Shown: positions 1 through 8,463, counted from the stretch's first letter. The stretch: 64,000 nucleotides of DNA from Bacteroidota bacterium (GCA_018266915.1 JAFDZM010000076.1:216568-280567); one strand, 5' to 3'. Notes: generated by a model from the letters alone, not told the origin. Program-made: numbers and translations.

Positions 1-1719
1 AAAGCCTGCCGCCAATAATGAGTGTCCGCCTAAATCATCAAAAAAGTCCATCGAAGGCTCAATGGTTTTATTTGGGAACACCCTGCGTAAGATGGCCATC
101 ACCCGGTCGTGTGCAGGGGCATTCAGATCCATTGTTTCCTGTGCAGGACTATTCTGATCAATAGTAAACGATTCAGGCGTTGGCAATGCTTTTCGGTTAA
201 TCTTCCCGCTTGGCATCCTTGGCATTTCGGGCAGGGTAATTATAGTTCCCGGCACCATGTATGACGGCAGAGTTTTGGCCAATTCCAGCCTAAAAAGATT
301 CTCTTCAATGCAAACCTGGTCTTCCATTACCACATAGCCTACCAATTGCTCCTGCCCTATACCATCTTTTCGCACAGCAACCGCTGCTGATAATACGCCG
401 GTTATGCTGTTCAATCTATTTTCGATTTCACCTAATTCAATCCGGTAACCACGTAGTTTGATCTGGTCATCAAAGCGGCCCTGCAAATCGATGCTGCCAT
501 CTTTGTTAATTATTGCAGCGTCTCCAGTGCGATATACCCTGTCTCCGGGTAGTATAGATAATGAAGCCGGTTTCTGCACAAACTTTTCCTGTGTAAGCTG
601 CGGCAGTTTTACGTAGCCGCTTGATACACCCGGGCCAGTGATCACCAACTCTCCGGCCTCACCATAAGGCACCAGGTTCATTTTTTCATCCACCACGGCA
701 AGGTTGTAGTTTGGCAATGGTTGTCCGATCACAATCTGATCGCCGGGATGCAATTCGCCGATAGTTGCGGTTACCGTGGTTTCGGTAGGGCCATAGCTAT
801 TATAGAATTTAATACCATTCCGTGCCCATTTAGCCAATACCTGCGGTGTACAAGCCTCACCTCCGGCATTTACCAGCCTTAGTGATGGTATGGTATCTTC
901 CATTACGGCCAGTAAACTTGGCACTGCATGCAGGATGGTTATATTTTCTCTTTTTAAAGTATCGCCTAATTCATCAATTGCCTTTGAAGTGGTGTTATCT
1001 GCTACCCAAAGCGTTGCGCCAACGAAGTAGCTGATCCACGTCTCTTCGCACCACATATCAAATGAAACCGAGAACCCCTGGTATACTTTATCATCAGCAC
1101 TGATATCAAACACCGATTGCTCGGCACGAACCAGGTGGCAAATCTGTTTATGACTTATCGGGATACCTTTGGGTTTGCCTGTGCTGCCCGATGTATAAAG
1201 CACATAGGCACAATCGTTGGGTTCAGGACCAATTTTAGCCCCCTCTAAATCTCCCCCAGTTGGGGAGACTTTATAAAAAGTCCTCCCTACCGGGGAGGGT
1301 TGGGGTGGGGCCGGCACCTGCAGCATTTTGCATTCAACATTAAGCTGTTGTATACTGAAGCAGGCTGCAGCGCCTACTTCTTCCATAATCACTTCTACTC
1401 TTTCGGCGGGTATCTCGCGGTCAACAGGTACATAGGTTGCACCTGCTTTTACAATACCCAAAATGGCTGCGTGAAGCTCAAAGCCGCGTTGCCACCAAAC
1501 ACCTACATAATGCCCACGGCCAAGGCCATTTTCGGCCAGGTAGGTCGCTACCTTATTACTCCATCGGTCAAGTTCGGCATAAGTTAATTTTTCATTATGG
1601 AATATTAGGGCTGTTTTATCCGCATACCGCTGTGCCGACTCAGAAAACAAAGTCACAAGTGTTTCCTCCCTGATCAGATCCGGGCGATCAGCGCCAATTA
1701 TTATACTTAGATTATTCAT
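1..1719 (-). CDS. Nonribosomal peptide synthetase, A and carrier domains (partial, 3' end outside window)
   Basis: The reverse strand is open from ATG at 1719 to the window edge (573 codons). It starts directly with an adenylation domain and has no condensation domain. Core motifs in order: KAGATYVPVD (A2, about 88-97), LYTSGSTGKPKG (A3, about 174-185), FDMWCEETW (A4), NSYGPTETTV (A5), YRTGDA (A7), RGYRIELGEIE (A8), PSGKINRKALP (A10). A carrier domain follows, with DDLGGHSLLA and its phosphopantetheine Ser567. Read by eye, the specificity pocket is about D-M-E-H-V-A-S-V-T-K; Asp plus Glu suggests a basic amino acid (inference). A-carrier order without a C domain, and the overall wording, resemble the Pls/PosA family (epsilon-poly-lysine synthetase type), whose C-terminal membrane part would lie outside the window. 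Residues 137-161 derive from an inserted repeat. A divergent PPTase lies 158 bp away. Confidence 0.9.
   Translation of the reverse strand, partial: MNNLSIIIGADRPDLIREETLVTLFSESAQRYADKTALIFHNEKLTYAELDRWSNKVATYLAENGLGRGHYVGVWWQRGFELHAAILGIVKAGATYVPVDREIPAERVEVIMEEVGAAACFSIQQLNVECKMLQVPAPPQPSPVGRTFYKVSPTGGDLEGAKIGPEPNDCAYVLYTSGSTGKPKGIPISHKQICHLVRAEQSVFDISADDKVYQGFSVSFDMWCEETWISYFVGATLWVADNTTSKAIDELGDTLKRENITILHAVPSLLAVMEDTIPSLRLVNAGGEACTPQVLAKWARNGIKFYNSYGPTETTVTATIGELHPGDQIVIGQPLPNYNLAVVDEKMNLVPYGEAGELVITGPGVSSGYVKLPQLTQEKFVQKPASLSILPGDRVYRTGDAAIINKDGSIDLQGRFDDQIKLRGYRIELGEIENRLNSITGVLSAAVAVRKDGIGQEQLVGYVVMEDQVCIEENLFRLELAKTLPSYMVPGTIITLPEMPRMPSGKINRKALPTPESFTIDQNSPAQETMDLNAPAHDRVMAILRRVFPNKTIEPSMDFFDDLGGHSLLAAGF
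1237..1311 (-). repeat. Palindromic interspersed repeat inserted in frame in the NRPS adenylation domain
   Basis: The 75-nt segment (25 codons) carries two hairpin-like blocks, CTCCCC...GGGGAG and CCTCCCTACCGGGGAGG. It shares a 21-nt identical block (1237-1257 read on the minus strand) with the intergenic repeat at 24313-24333. It lies between A2 and A3 of the NRPS, keeps the reading frame, contains no stop codon and encodes a Pro/Gly-rich loop. Confidence 0.85.
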
Positions 1720-1877
1720 AAAACAAGCCTTCTTATTCGCTTTCAGGTGTATAAGACGATAAGATCATCAGAAGGTTTATACAAGTCAATAATAGTTATA
1801 GTTTGGTCATCAAACCAAGCAATGTGTAAATCTTTTAGTACATTTTAACCTGAATATTATGCACCTTAGCGACTATA

Positions 1878-2510
1878 ATGATAACCTGTTGTTACACTGA
1901 AATTAAGCACAAATGGAGTGACCGGGAACTTGCCGATAAACTGGCATTACTACCCGAAAACCTGCGACAAGAAGCTTTACGAAAAAGGCAATGGGTAGAT
2001 AAGCAGTTATCTGTTTGCGGCAAATTGCTGCTCCTGGAATTGTTGACGGAATATAATAGCAAATCCTCATTAGCCGACCTAAAGTATAATGAATACCATC
2101 GCCCTTGTTTTGATTGCAGGCCGGATTTTAATATAGCCCATTCAGGTAATATCGTTATTTGCGCCATGACTGACGCTGGGCAGATCGGTATAGACATTGA
2201 ACAAATAAAGCAACTGGACTTTGCCGATTTTACCGACTTTTTTACTGGTAATGAATGGCATTACATTAACGGTCACGCTAATAAATTCGACGGCTTTTAT
2301 AATTTCTGGACAAGGAAAGAGGCTGTGTTAAAAGCCATTGGTTCAGGCTTCCATACGCCTTTAAATTCTGTTGATGTTTCGGGTGAGGAGCTTGTTTATG
2401 ATGATATTACTTACCAGATTGAGCCATTAAATATTCACCCTGAATATAAATGCCATATTGCAACTACCGCCTTCCCTCAAAATATCGAACTCAGGGAAAT
2501 GAACTTTTGA
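1878..2510 (+). CDS. 4'-phosphopantetheinyl transferase, Sfp type
   Basis: This 210-residue protein transfers the phosphopantetheine arm of CoA to the serine of carrier proteins in the cytoplasm. Family signatures are visible: FNIAHSG at 84-90, the Mg2+-binding GIDIE at 104-108 and the W-x-x-KEA motif (FWTRKEAVLKAIG) at about 143-155. The length is normal for the Sfp/AcpT/HetI class. It is divergent from the NRPS at 1-1719, whose carrier Ser567 is the obvious substrate, so the pair probably works together; this is inferred from position. The 158-bp intergenic region presumably holds both promoters, but I could not pin a clear -7 box for this gene. Confidence 0.92.
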   Translation: MITCCYTEIKHKWSDRELADKLALLPENLRQEALRKRQWVDKQLSVCGKLLLLELLTEYNSKSSLADLKYNEYHRPCFDCRPDFNIAHSGNIVICAMTDAGQIGIDIEQIKQLDFADFTDFFTGNEWHYINGHANKFDGFYNFWTRKEAVLKAIGSGFHTPLNSVDVSGEELVYDDITYQIEPLNIHPEYKCHIATTAFPQNIELREMNF

Positions 2511-2535
2511 TTAATTTTATGGCAGAATCTTCTAT

Positions 2536-3072
2536 ATGAAAAAGCTTTTGTTAGTCGTTTGCCTTACCATTTTATCAGCCGGTTTTGCTTTTGCTGATGC
2601 CATCGCCATAAAACACTTTGAAGTAAAAGAGAACCCTTTTGCAAAAGATGAGATTGCCGTTGTAGCAACCGACACAGCTCATAATGTTCTTGAAAATATT
2701 AATGGCTGGTTCACATTTTCAGTTAATGGCTTTACTGAACCATTAAGATTTGAAAAAGGCACAGCCTTCTACAGGCACAAATTGGACAAATCAGCCTTTT
2801 TGTATGTAAAGCATGTAAATATTTCCGGCACGCATTCACTACTGTACTACGTTTATAAAACTGATGATAAACTGATCCCCATTCATATAAGTTGGATAGT
2901 GTTGCTCATCATTCCAGTAATACTTGTCGTACTGAGCTACATGTTCAAGCGGTTTATCATCTTCGCTATTATTATCTTTGTTATTTTCCTCTATTTCAAC
3001 CATCATGCAGGCTTAGGAATACCCACATTTTTTGAAAGTATTTTTGATGGGTTGAAGGGGATGTTCAAGTAG
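2536..3072 (+). CDS. Secreted or membrane protein of unknown function
   Basis: The 178-residue product starts with a signal peptide (MKKLLLVVCLTILSAGFAFA), followed by a domain of roughly 90 residues rich in beta-strand-like hydrophobic alternation, one or two closely spaced hydrophobic segments at about 118-155 (HISWIVLLIIPVILVVL and RFIIFAIIIFVIFLYF), and a short amphipathic tail. I recognise no family. It starts 25 bp after the PPTase stop on the same strand, so the two may be cotranscribed; that does not by itself tie it to peptide synthesis. The gene is followed by a run of repeated short words (3085-3160) before the convergent tamL. Confidence 0.75.
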   Translation: MKKLLLVVCLTILSAGFAFADAIAIKHFEVKENPFAKDEIAVVATDTAHNVLENINGWFTFSVNGFTEPLRFEKGTAFYRHKLDKSAFLYVKHVNISGTHSLLYYVYKTDDKLIPIHISWIVLLIIPVILVVLSYMFKRFIIFAIIIFVIFLYFNHHAGLGIPTFFESIFDGLKGMFK

Positions 3073-3162
3073 GTTGTCTGAACTATGATTTGATTGATTA
3101 AATGAAAGCTATGATTTCATCATCAATCACTCATTCACTAACTCACTCATTCACTAATTGAA

Positions 3163-5505
3163 TTAAAAAGGCAGTCCTATGCCGAAGTTGAGCTGCATGA
3201 AGTTGAAGCTATCGTAGTTGGATGCTTTGTAAGCCTTTTTAAAATCGCCGGTATGAAACAGTTCATCGAAATGATTGATGAGCACCCACTGGTCAGGGCC
3301 GGTAAATTCAGGGTCTTTGAATTTAAGCGCTGCATCAAACCGAAAGATGAAAAAGCCGAGGTCGAAGCGCAGCCCGGTGCCAATACCCATTGCTGTAGAT
3401 TGCCATAGGTCATTGAGCCTGAACTCGCCGTTAGGGTTTTCAACTTGCTTATGCAAACGCCACACGTTACCTGCATCAATAAATACGGCGCCTTTTAGTT
3501 TGGAACCGAAAAAGTCGTCAGCCAGTTTATACCTATACTCCAGGTTGGTTACAAATTTTATTTCCCCAAACTGATCCAGGTATTTCAGACGTTGTAGTGT
3601 AGTGGTGTCACCGGCATAAGCTATACCGCGATTAAATTGGCCAGGGCCTAATGTGCGTGGTAACCAGGCGCGGATATCGTTGGCTCCGCCGGTATAAAAG
3701 TTCTTTTCAAATACCAGTTGTGAGCTGTTGCCATAAGGCACTCCAATACCAGGGTTAATGCGCCAAACCAACTGCTTCTCTCCGCCAAAACTTTTGTAAA
3801 ACCTCAGGTCTATCTCACCCTTTGCATATTGGGCAAATGTATAACCAAAAATGGTTGCAGTATCCTTTGAGGTATGAAATATTTTACTCAACGCCCATAA
3901 TGTGTTACCGCCAACGTCAATCGATCCCCTGAAATAGAGGAAATCGCGGTAAGTGTTCAGCTTATTGGCATTTAGCTGATAGGTGTACGTACTGCCTGAT
4001 GAAAAAATGGTACGTCCTATAAGTTTAACATAGGAATAGTAGTTATGTGCCAGCAACGAATCACGGGCGACCTGGTCGATCTTACCTGTCGAAAATTCTA
4101 TATCGATAGGTGTAAGTGTATGGACTTTATCGGGTGTCTCGGTAAAGTCGTAAGTAATTGAGTTTGCAAAGCTCGTCCGCTCAACCAATCCTTTTTGAAA
4201 AAACAGGGAATAGTTACTGGAGAAAGTAGTATGAGGGACCCCGTATTTACCTAAAACAGGCAAATTAAACGGCGTAAGCAGTTGCGGATAGGTTACCGTT
4301 CCGCCCAGTTTAAACTCCTGGTTTTCGATACCTCCTCCTGTGGTTGAGCCGTTATCAAATAACACACTATAATTGAATTTGATCTGTAATATTGCAGCTG
4401 TTTTAAATATGTTCCGGTCGGTAAAAGTATTGCCTGCACTAAATCCGTAACGCCCGGAGTTAAACAGGAATTCCCCCTCCACCCGGTTCGACATTTGCTT
4501 TAAAGGCACCAGGTCGATTTTGGTATTCAGCCGGTTAGTACTATCGGGTAACTTCTCATAAGTAGGGTTAGGCACATTCCGGAATAAATTCAGTTCAGAA
4601 AGCCTGGAAGTGGTTAATGATTGTTTATCGATATTATACAGGTCGCCTTTTTTTTGGAAGCTGTATATCTCGATGATATGCGGCCTGAATTTCTTTGAAA
4701 AATCAACAAACCTGAATTGAGAATCAACCTGCATGGTATCTACCTTACCTGGTGTGCGCCCGGTACTGGTTGAGACAGTGATGAGGGTATTATTGATCCT
4801 GTAAATAGGATGAGCGGATTTTCCGGGCGGATTATCAATAATCATCTGCACATCGGCGATGCTCTTATTAAAAGTAGTGTCGGAGTTGAAACTAATGTAT
4901 TGCCTGAAAAAATCATAATACCCATTCCGCTTCATCAACAGGTACATTTCATCACGTTCTGCGGCCAAACTATCTGTATCGAACCTGTCACCGGGATGAA
5001 TATGAGTTAATCTGAAAGCATTAGCGCCATATAACGCCTTCATTTTTTTATCAGCAATACTGTCTGAAACCTTCCGTATTTTGAACAATGACCCTTCGGT
5101 AGCCGTAAATATTAATTCAGCTTTTTTCTTTTTTACAACGATACTATCGGCAACTTTAGCTTTGAGGTAACCTTTATTTTGCAGAAACTTTTGTATTTGC
5201 AATCTTGAAAACTCCACCAGCGCACTATCTACCAGGTTGGGTGACTCTCCTATGTCCCGCTTGCCATTTTTGCTGAACCAGTAATATAATTTAAGATTGA
5301 GGGCGTTATTGGGCTGCTGTTCCTTATCAACATAATTCACCGCAGCTTCTGAGAATTGTTTATCGACGCCTTTTATGGTGATCTTCCTGACTAGGGCCTC
5401 ATTGTCCTTCAGCCGGTGCGTCAAACCACATGACGACGCCAGAAAGAGGAGCAAAATACTTAATATTGTAAGGCGATACCCTTCAGGTTTATTATATGCT
5501 TTCAA
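3163..5505 (-). CDS. tamL: Translocation and assembly module lipoprotein TamL (Omp85/BamA family)
   Basis: This 780-residue outer-membrane protein has a lipoprotein signal peptide with lipobox LASSC (Cys26), POTRA-like repeats in the N-terminal half and a C-terminal Omp85 barrel ending in GIGLPF with the expected terminal aromatic residue. Bacteroidota carry such lipidated TamA-like proteins (TamL), which act with TamB in outer-membrane assembly or lipid traffic; the assignment follows family knowledge. The only start that keeps the whole signal peptide is TTG at 5505, because an in-frame stop lies four codons upstream. The first 10 bases overlap the head of the divergent RNA methyltransferase gene. 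Confidence 0.88.
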   Translation of the reverse strand: MKAYNKPEGYRLTILSILLLFLASSCGLTHRLKDNEALVRKITIKGVDKQFSEAAVNYVDKEQQPNNALNLKLYYWFSKNGKRDIGESPNLVDSALVEFSRLQIQKFLQNKGYLKAKVADSIVVKKKKAELIFTATEGSLFKIRKVSDSIADKKMKALYGANAFRLTHIHPGDRFDTDSLAAERDEMYLLMKRNGYYDFFRQYISFNSDTTFNKSIADVQMIIDNPPGKSAHPIYRINNTLITVSTSTGRTPGKVDTMQVDSQFRFVDFSKKFRPHIIEIYSFQKKGDLYNIDKQSLTTSRLSELNLFRNVPNPTYEKLPDSTNRLNTKIDLVPLKQMSNRVEGEFLFNSGRYGFSAGNTFTDRNIFKTAAILQIKFNYSVLFDNGSTTGGGIENQEFKLGGTVTYPQLLTPFNLPVLGKYGVPHTTFSSNYSLFFQKGLVERTSFANSITYDFTETPDKVHTLTPIDIEFSTGKIDQVARDSLLAHNYYSYVKLIGRTIFSSGSTYTYQLNANKLNTYRDFLYFRGSIDVGGNTLWALSKIFHTSKDTATIFGYTFAQYAKGEIDLRFYKSFGGEKQLVWRINPGIGVPYGNSSQLVFEKNFYTGGANDIRAWLPRTLGPGQFNRGIAYAGDTTTLQRLKYLDQFGEIKFVTNLEYRYKLADDFFGSKLKGAVFIDAGNVWRLHKQVENPNGEFRLNDLWQSTAMGIGTGLRFDLGFFIFRFDAALKFKDPEFTGPDQWVLINHFDELFHTGDFKKAYKASNYDSFNFMQLNFGIGLPF

Positions 5506-6236
5506 AATCTCAGATCAATTTATTAAAGTCATTACAACAAAAAAAGTTTCGCCGCGAACATGGTTTATTTATTGTAGAAGGCCATAAATCTATTACCGAA
5601 TTCATCAATTCGGCATACCCGGTAGAGGCCGTTTATTACACGCCTTCGTTCGATTCAAAAATGCTGAAATTATCCCAAAAAATAAACTTCTGTGAAATTT
5701 CTGTTACAGAGCTGGAGAGGGTAAGCAGTTTGAAAACACCGCAGGATGCATTGGCCCTGGTAAAGATACCTGAATGGCCCGTTTTGCAGCATGAGCAGCT
5801 AAAAGGGAAGTTCTCTTTAGTGCTGGACGGTATACAGGATCCGGGCAATATGGGCACCATTATCCGCATTGCTGATTGGTTTGGGATTGACAGTATTATT
5901 TGTTCGGAAGATACGGTTGATGCCTATAACCCAAAGGTGGTGCAGGCTTGCATGGGTTCATTGGCAAGAGTAAAGGTTCATTACACCTCGTTAATTGAAT
6001 TTCTCTCTAAAATCAAACTCCCTGTCTATGGAGCATTGCTGGATGGCGCAAATATTTATCAAACCGATTTTGGCAAAGAAGGGCTAATTGTAATGGGGAA
6101 TGAAGGTAATGGTTTAAGTCCGGAAGTTCAGAAAATGGTGAATAAAGCCATCACTATTCCACGCATCGGGAAAGCCGAATCGTTGAATGTTGCGATTGCT
6201 ACAGCGCTGTTTTGTTCAGAGATAACCAGAAAGTAA
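5496..6236 (+). CDS. TrmH/SpoU family RNA 2'-O-methyltransferase
   Basis: The 246-residue protein methylates a ribose 2'-OH in rRNA or tRNA using S-adenosylmethionine. The three SpoU motifs are present: DGIQDPGNMGTIIR at 111-124, VMGNEGNGLSPEV near 199-211, and PRIGKAESLNVAIATAL near 222-238, which forms the trefoil-knot SAM site. The N-terminal substrate-binding part (about 1-100) has the usual KFRREHGLFIVEG opening, which supports ATG 5496 as the start. The exact target nucleotide cannot be decided, so no symbol is given. It is head-to-head with tamL, and the two starts overlap. Confidence 0.9.
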   Translation: MLSKSQINLLKSLQQKKFRREHGLFIVEGHKSITEFINSAYPVEAVYYTPSFDSKMLKLSQKINFCEISVTELERVSSLKTPQDALALVKIPEWPVLQHEQLKGKFSLVLDGIQDPGNMGTIIRIADWFGIDSIICSEDTVDAYNPKVVQACMGSLARVKVHYTSLIEFLSKIKLPVYGALLDGANIYQTDFGKEGLIVMGNEGNGLSPEVQKMVNKAITIPRIGKAESLNVAIATALFCSEITRK

Positions 6237-6249
6237 GGTTTAAAAGAGG

Positions 6250-6420
6250 GTGAAAAGATCCCATAGGGATCAAATGTTGGTAAAAAAATGATAAGCGAAC
6301 ATCCCGTGCCGTAGGTACGAAATGTTGTAGACGGCTGACTAGGTTGAAGATTTAACATATTGCCCCTACAGGGCAAAAATCCTTTTATATTTTTCTACCA
6401 ACATTGGGCTCCGATGGAGC
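6250..6420. repeat. Composite intergenic palindromic repeat in a 300-bp gene-free gap
   Basis: The gap 6237-6537 holds no gene. It contains GATCCCATAGGGATC (6257-6271), CCCCTACAGGG near 6363, and GCTCCGATGGAGC at 6408-6420. An outer inverted repeat pairs AATGTTGGTAAAAAA-like sequence at 6273-6287 with its near complement at 6391-6405. Related GCTCC-NN-TGGAGC palindromes recur at 37208-37350 and 63858-63950, so this is an interspersed family. Confidence 0.7.
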
Positions 6421-6492
6421 CACTAATTAAATACATCCACTCCTTTCACAACATAAAACGCCTTTATTCGTAATAAATTCTGACAAATAAAC

Positions 6493-6522
6493 TTGGCGGG
6501 CAACAAATAATTACTATTTTTG
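6493..6522 (+). promoter_or_regulatory. Promoter of tRNA-Cys
   Basis: TTG at 6493-6495, a 19-nt spacer and TATTTTTG at 6515-6522 match the Bacteroidota sigma-ABfr consensus (TTTG, 19 nt, TAnnTTTG). The tRNA begins 15 nt after the -7 box. Confidence 0.75.
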
Positions 6523-6537
6523 CACTCCTTAAAAAAT

Positions 6538-6608
6538 GGTCGGATGGCCGAGTGGCTAGGCAGAGGTCTGCAAAACCTTTTACAGCGGTTCGAATCCGCT
6601 TCCGACCT
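6538..6608 (+). tRNA. tRNA-Cys (GCA)
   Basis: A complete cloverleaf can be drawn: acceptor GGTCGGA/TCCGACC, D stem GCC/GGC, anticodon stem GAGGT/ACCTT with loop CTGCAAA (anticodon GCA), T arm AGCGG-TTCGAAT-CCGCT. The discriminator base is T73, as expected for cysteine. The CCA end is not encoded. It lies downstream of a consensus promoter and upstream of a small basic ORF with no terminator in between. Confidence 0.96.
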
Positions 6609-6638
6609 CAAGGTTTAAAAAATTAAAAATACAACACC

Positions 6639-6815
6639 ATGGGCGTTACTCGTTTAAAAAGAAAAGACAGAAGAAATAAAACTTTTTCTCGCTTAGAAGT
6701 ACAGGGTCTTAAATTAGCTACCAATATCGAATTAGGCAGCCGTTCAAAAGAGCCAAAAAACAGCCAGCTTGACAAAAATAACGCTGCTTTAGCTAAAGCA
6801 GCAGCCGGAAAATAA
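6639..6815 (+). CDS. Small basic protein, 58 residues, unknown function
   Basis: An ATG at 6639 opens 58 codons ending in TAA. The product begins MGVTRLKRKDRRNK, has a strongly basic first half, a central TNIELGSRSKEPKNSQ segment and an Ala/Lys tail. The composition resembles small ribosome- or RNA-associated proteins, but I know no characterised function. It starts 30 nt after tRNA-Cys, and a good terminator lies 50 nt after its stop, so a joint tRNA-mRNA transcript is likely. Normal codon use and the clean terminator argue that it is real. Confidence 0.75.
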   Translation: MGVTRLKRKDRRNKTFSRLEVQGLKLATNIELGSRSKEPKNSQLDKNNAALAKAAAGK

Positions 6816-6867
6816 TTCTTCTTCAGCGAGGAAGACGCGATGCATCTCGTCTCTACGAATGAAATAC

Positions 6868-6901
6868 AAATCCTGTTAGTTTTTTGCTGACAGGATTTTT
6901 T
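6868..6901 (+). terminator. Rho-independent terminator after the tRNA-Cys/58-aa unit
   Basis: The stem AATCCTGT-TAG pairs with CTG-ACAGGATT around a T-rich loop and ends in TTTTTT on the plus strand. An imperfect palindrome (GACGCGATGCATCTCGTC, near 6835) precedes it. Confidence 0.75.
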
Positions 6902-7298
6902 ATTCGACTTTATTTAACTCCTTCAATAAAGTTTGCATACAGGGGACTATCGGCCATTCATCTAAATCCTCTCTTTTTGTAATGCCTGCCCAATAAAATA
7001 TCGTGTATTCATGAATTGCAAAGTCTTTGATGAGCAATTGTCTCACTTTATTCCAATAAAATTCCAATTGAGCGTGATCCTCCAGATCATTGTTTGAATC
7101 AATTATTATTTCTATCAATACAAACTTCTCATCGTCGTCAGTTAAAGAATTATAGTGATTAATATATTTCTCAATATCATTTGGATTTGAAACCTCATAA
7201 GACCAATCCTGCATTATTGGACTATAAGGCAACCCTAATTCTTTTGCCAGTTTTTTTATGGCTTGCGGCATTGCAAATCTTGGCTCAGGGTTAAACAT
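6900..7298 (-). CDS. Hypothetical protein, 132 residues
   Basis: The product is acidic, apparently cytoplasmic, without signal peptide or membrane segment, and rich in Asp, Glu and aromatic residues. I do not recognise a family; the central part (FVLIEIIIDSNNDLEDHAQ) suggests a small alpha/beta or helical-repeat fold. Its ATG overlaps the last 8 bases of pyrD (coupled reading), so it is expressed from the pyrD transcript if at all. Base composition is more AT-rich than pyrD, which may mark a later arrival. An internal Met at residue 10 is an alternative start. Confidence 0.65.
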   Translation of the reverse strand: MFNPEPRFAMPQAIKKLAKELGLPYSPIMQDWSYEVSNPNDIEKYINHYNSLTDDDEKFVLIEIIIDSNNDLEDHAQLEFYWNKVRQLLIKDFAIHEYTIFYWAGITKREDLDEWPIVPCMQTLLKELNKVE

Positions 7299-8343
7299 TG
7301 TTTTTATTAGCTAATATTTTTTTATTGATCCGTTTGATCAGTCCGGGGCCTTCGTAGATAAAGCCGGTATACAACTGAATGAGCGATGCACCTGCTTTTA
7401 ATTTCTCCATGGCATCTTCCGGCGAATGTATACCTCCTACGCCAATGATGGGGAATGCACCGTTGGATTTTTTAGAAAGATAGCGTATCACTTCGGTTGA
7501 TCGCTCAGTCAAAGGTTTTCCGCTTAATCCGCCGGTTTCTCCGCTTAATTTTTCTGATTTTAGCCCTTCACGAACAATGGTGGTATTAGTGGCGATAATG
7601 CCCGCTATTTTAGTTTCTTTTACAATATCGACAATATCATCCAATTGCTCATTAGTCAGATCCGGAGCGATCTTCAGTAAGATCGGTCTGCTGATGCCAT
7701 TTTTTGAGTTTCGTTGCTGCAAGGTATTTAAGATATGCATCAAAGGTTCTTTTTCCTGCAATGCACGTAAGCCAGGGGTGTTAGGCGAACTTACATTCAC
7801 CACAAAATAATCTACCACGTCAAACAAGCGGTCAAAGCATTTGATATAATCGTTTACCGCTTCTTCATTCGGCGTTACTTTGTTCTTGCCAATATTTCCA
7901 CCGATGATCAATCCTCGTTGTGACTTCTTTGCGTCACGGCGATAAGCTGCAATTCTTTCAGCAGCAACATCAACGCCCTGGTTATTAAAACCCATGCGGT
8001 TGATCAGCGCTTTATCAGGTGGCAGACGGAACATCCTTGGTTTTAAATTGCCCGGCTGTGGCAGTGGTGTAACGGTTCCTACCTCGACAAAACCGAAGCC
8101 CAGGTTGCCCATTTCAAAGATCATCTCTGCGTTCTTATCAAAACCGGCCGCTAAGCCAACCGGGTTGTTAAATTTCAATCCAAAGACTTCTTTCTCCAGC
8201 CGTTTATCTTCCAGGTCCCAAAGCATCCTGCTAAATGCTGTTCCTCCCGGGAAACGGTTAAATCGTTTCAGGTTGCGGGTAACGAAGTAATGCACTTTTT
8301 CAGGGTCGAACTGGAATAACAGCGGCTTAATTAACTGATACAT
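7291..8343 (-). CDS. pyrD: Dihydroorotate dehydrogenase (quinone), class 2
   Basis: This 350-residue membrane-associated flavoenzyme oxidises dihydroorotate to orotate in pyrimidine synthesis and passes electrons to quinone. Class 2 features are the N-terminal amphipathic extension (MYQLIKPLLFQFDPEKVHYF), GLAAGFDKNAE for FMN binding, NVSSPNTPGLR with the catalytic serine, and GVGGIHSPEDAMEKLKAGA followed by IQLYTGFIYEGP near the C-terminus. Length is standard. It is divergent from the ABC-F gene; the 135-bp region between them holds a word-type inverted repeat. Confidence 0.96.
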   Translation of the reverse strand: MYQLIKPLLFQFDPEKVHYFVTRNLKRFNRFPGGTAFSRMLWDLEDKRLEKEVFGLKFNNPVGLAAGFDKNAEMIFEMGNLGFGFVEVGTVTPLPQPGNLKPRMFRLPPDKALINRMGFNNQGVDVAAERIAAYRRDAKKSQRGLIIGGNIGKNKVTPNEEAVNDYIKCFDRLFDVVDYFVVNVSSPNTPGLRALQEKEPLMHILNTLQQRNSKNGISRPILLKIAPDLTNEQLDDIVDIVKETKIAGIIATNTTIVREGLKSEKLSGETGGLSGKPLTERSTEVIRYLSKKSNGAFPIIGVGGIHSPEDAMEKLKAGASLIQLYTGFIYEGPGLIKRINKKILANKNNV

Positions 8344-8361
8344 GCCGCGAAGTTAGGTTAA

Positions 8362-8456
8362 TAAGCGGAAAGCTGAAAGACCAAAGCAGAAAGCACTTTA
8401 AAGATCAATACGGTCAACCTTTTAGCTTTAGACTTTCTGCTTTCCGCTTTCAGCTC
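8362..8456. repeat. Word-type inverted repeat between pyrD and the ABC-F gene
   Basis: The left arm (GCTGAAAG-nnn-AAAGCAGAAAG) near 8370-8392 is matched in reverse complement by CTTTCTGCTTTCCGCTTTCAGC near 8433-8454. It is composed of repeated GAAAGC-like words and sits in a divergent promoter region just upstream of the ABC-F -7 box. Confidence 0.65.
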
Positions 8457-8463
8457 AAAAAAG

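Noticed and set aside
1300..1673. Plus-strand open frames opposite the NRPS
   Set aside because: They are shadows of the real reverse-strand frame, with no domain and biased codon use.
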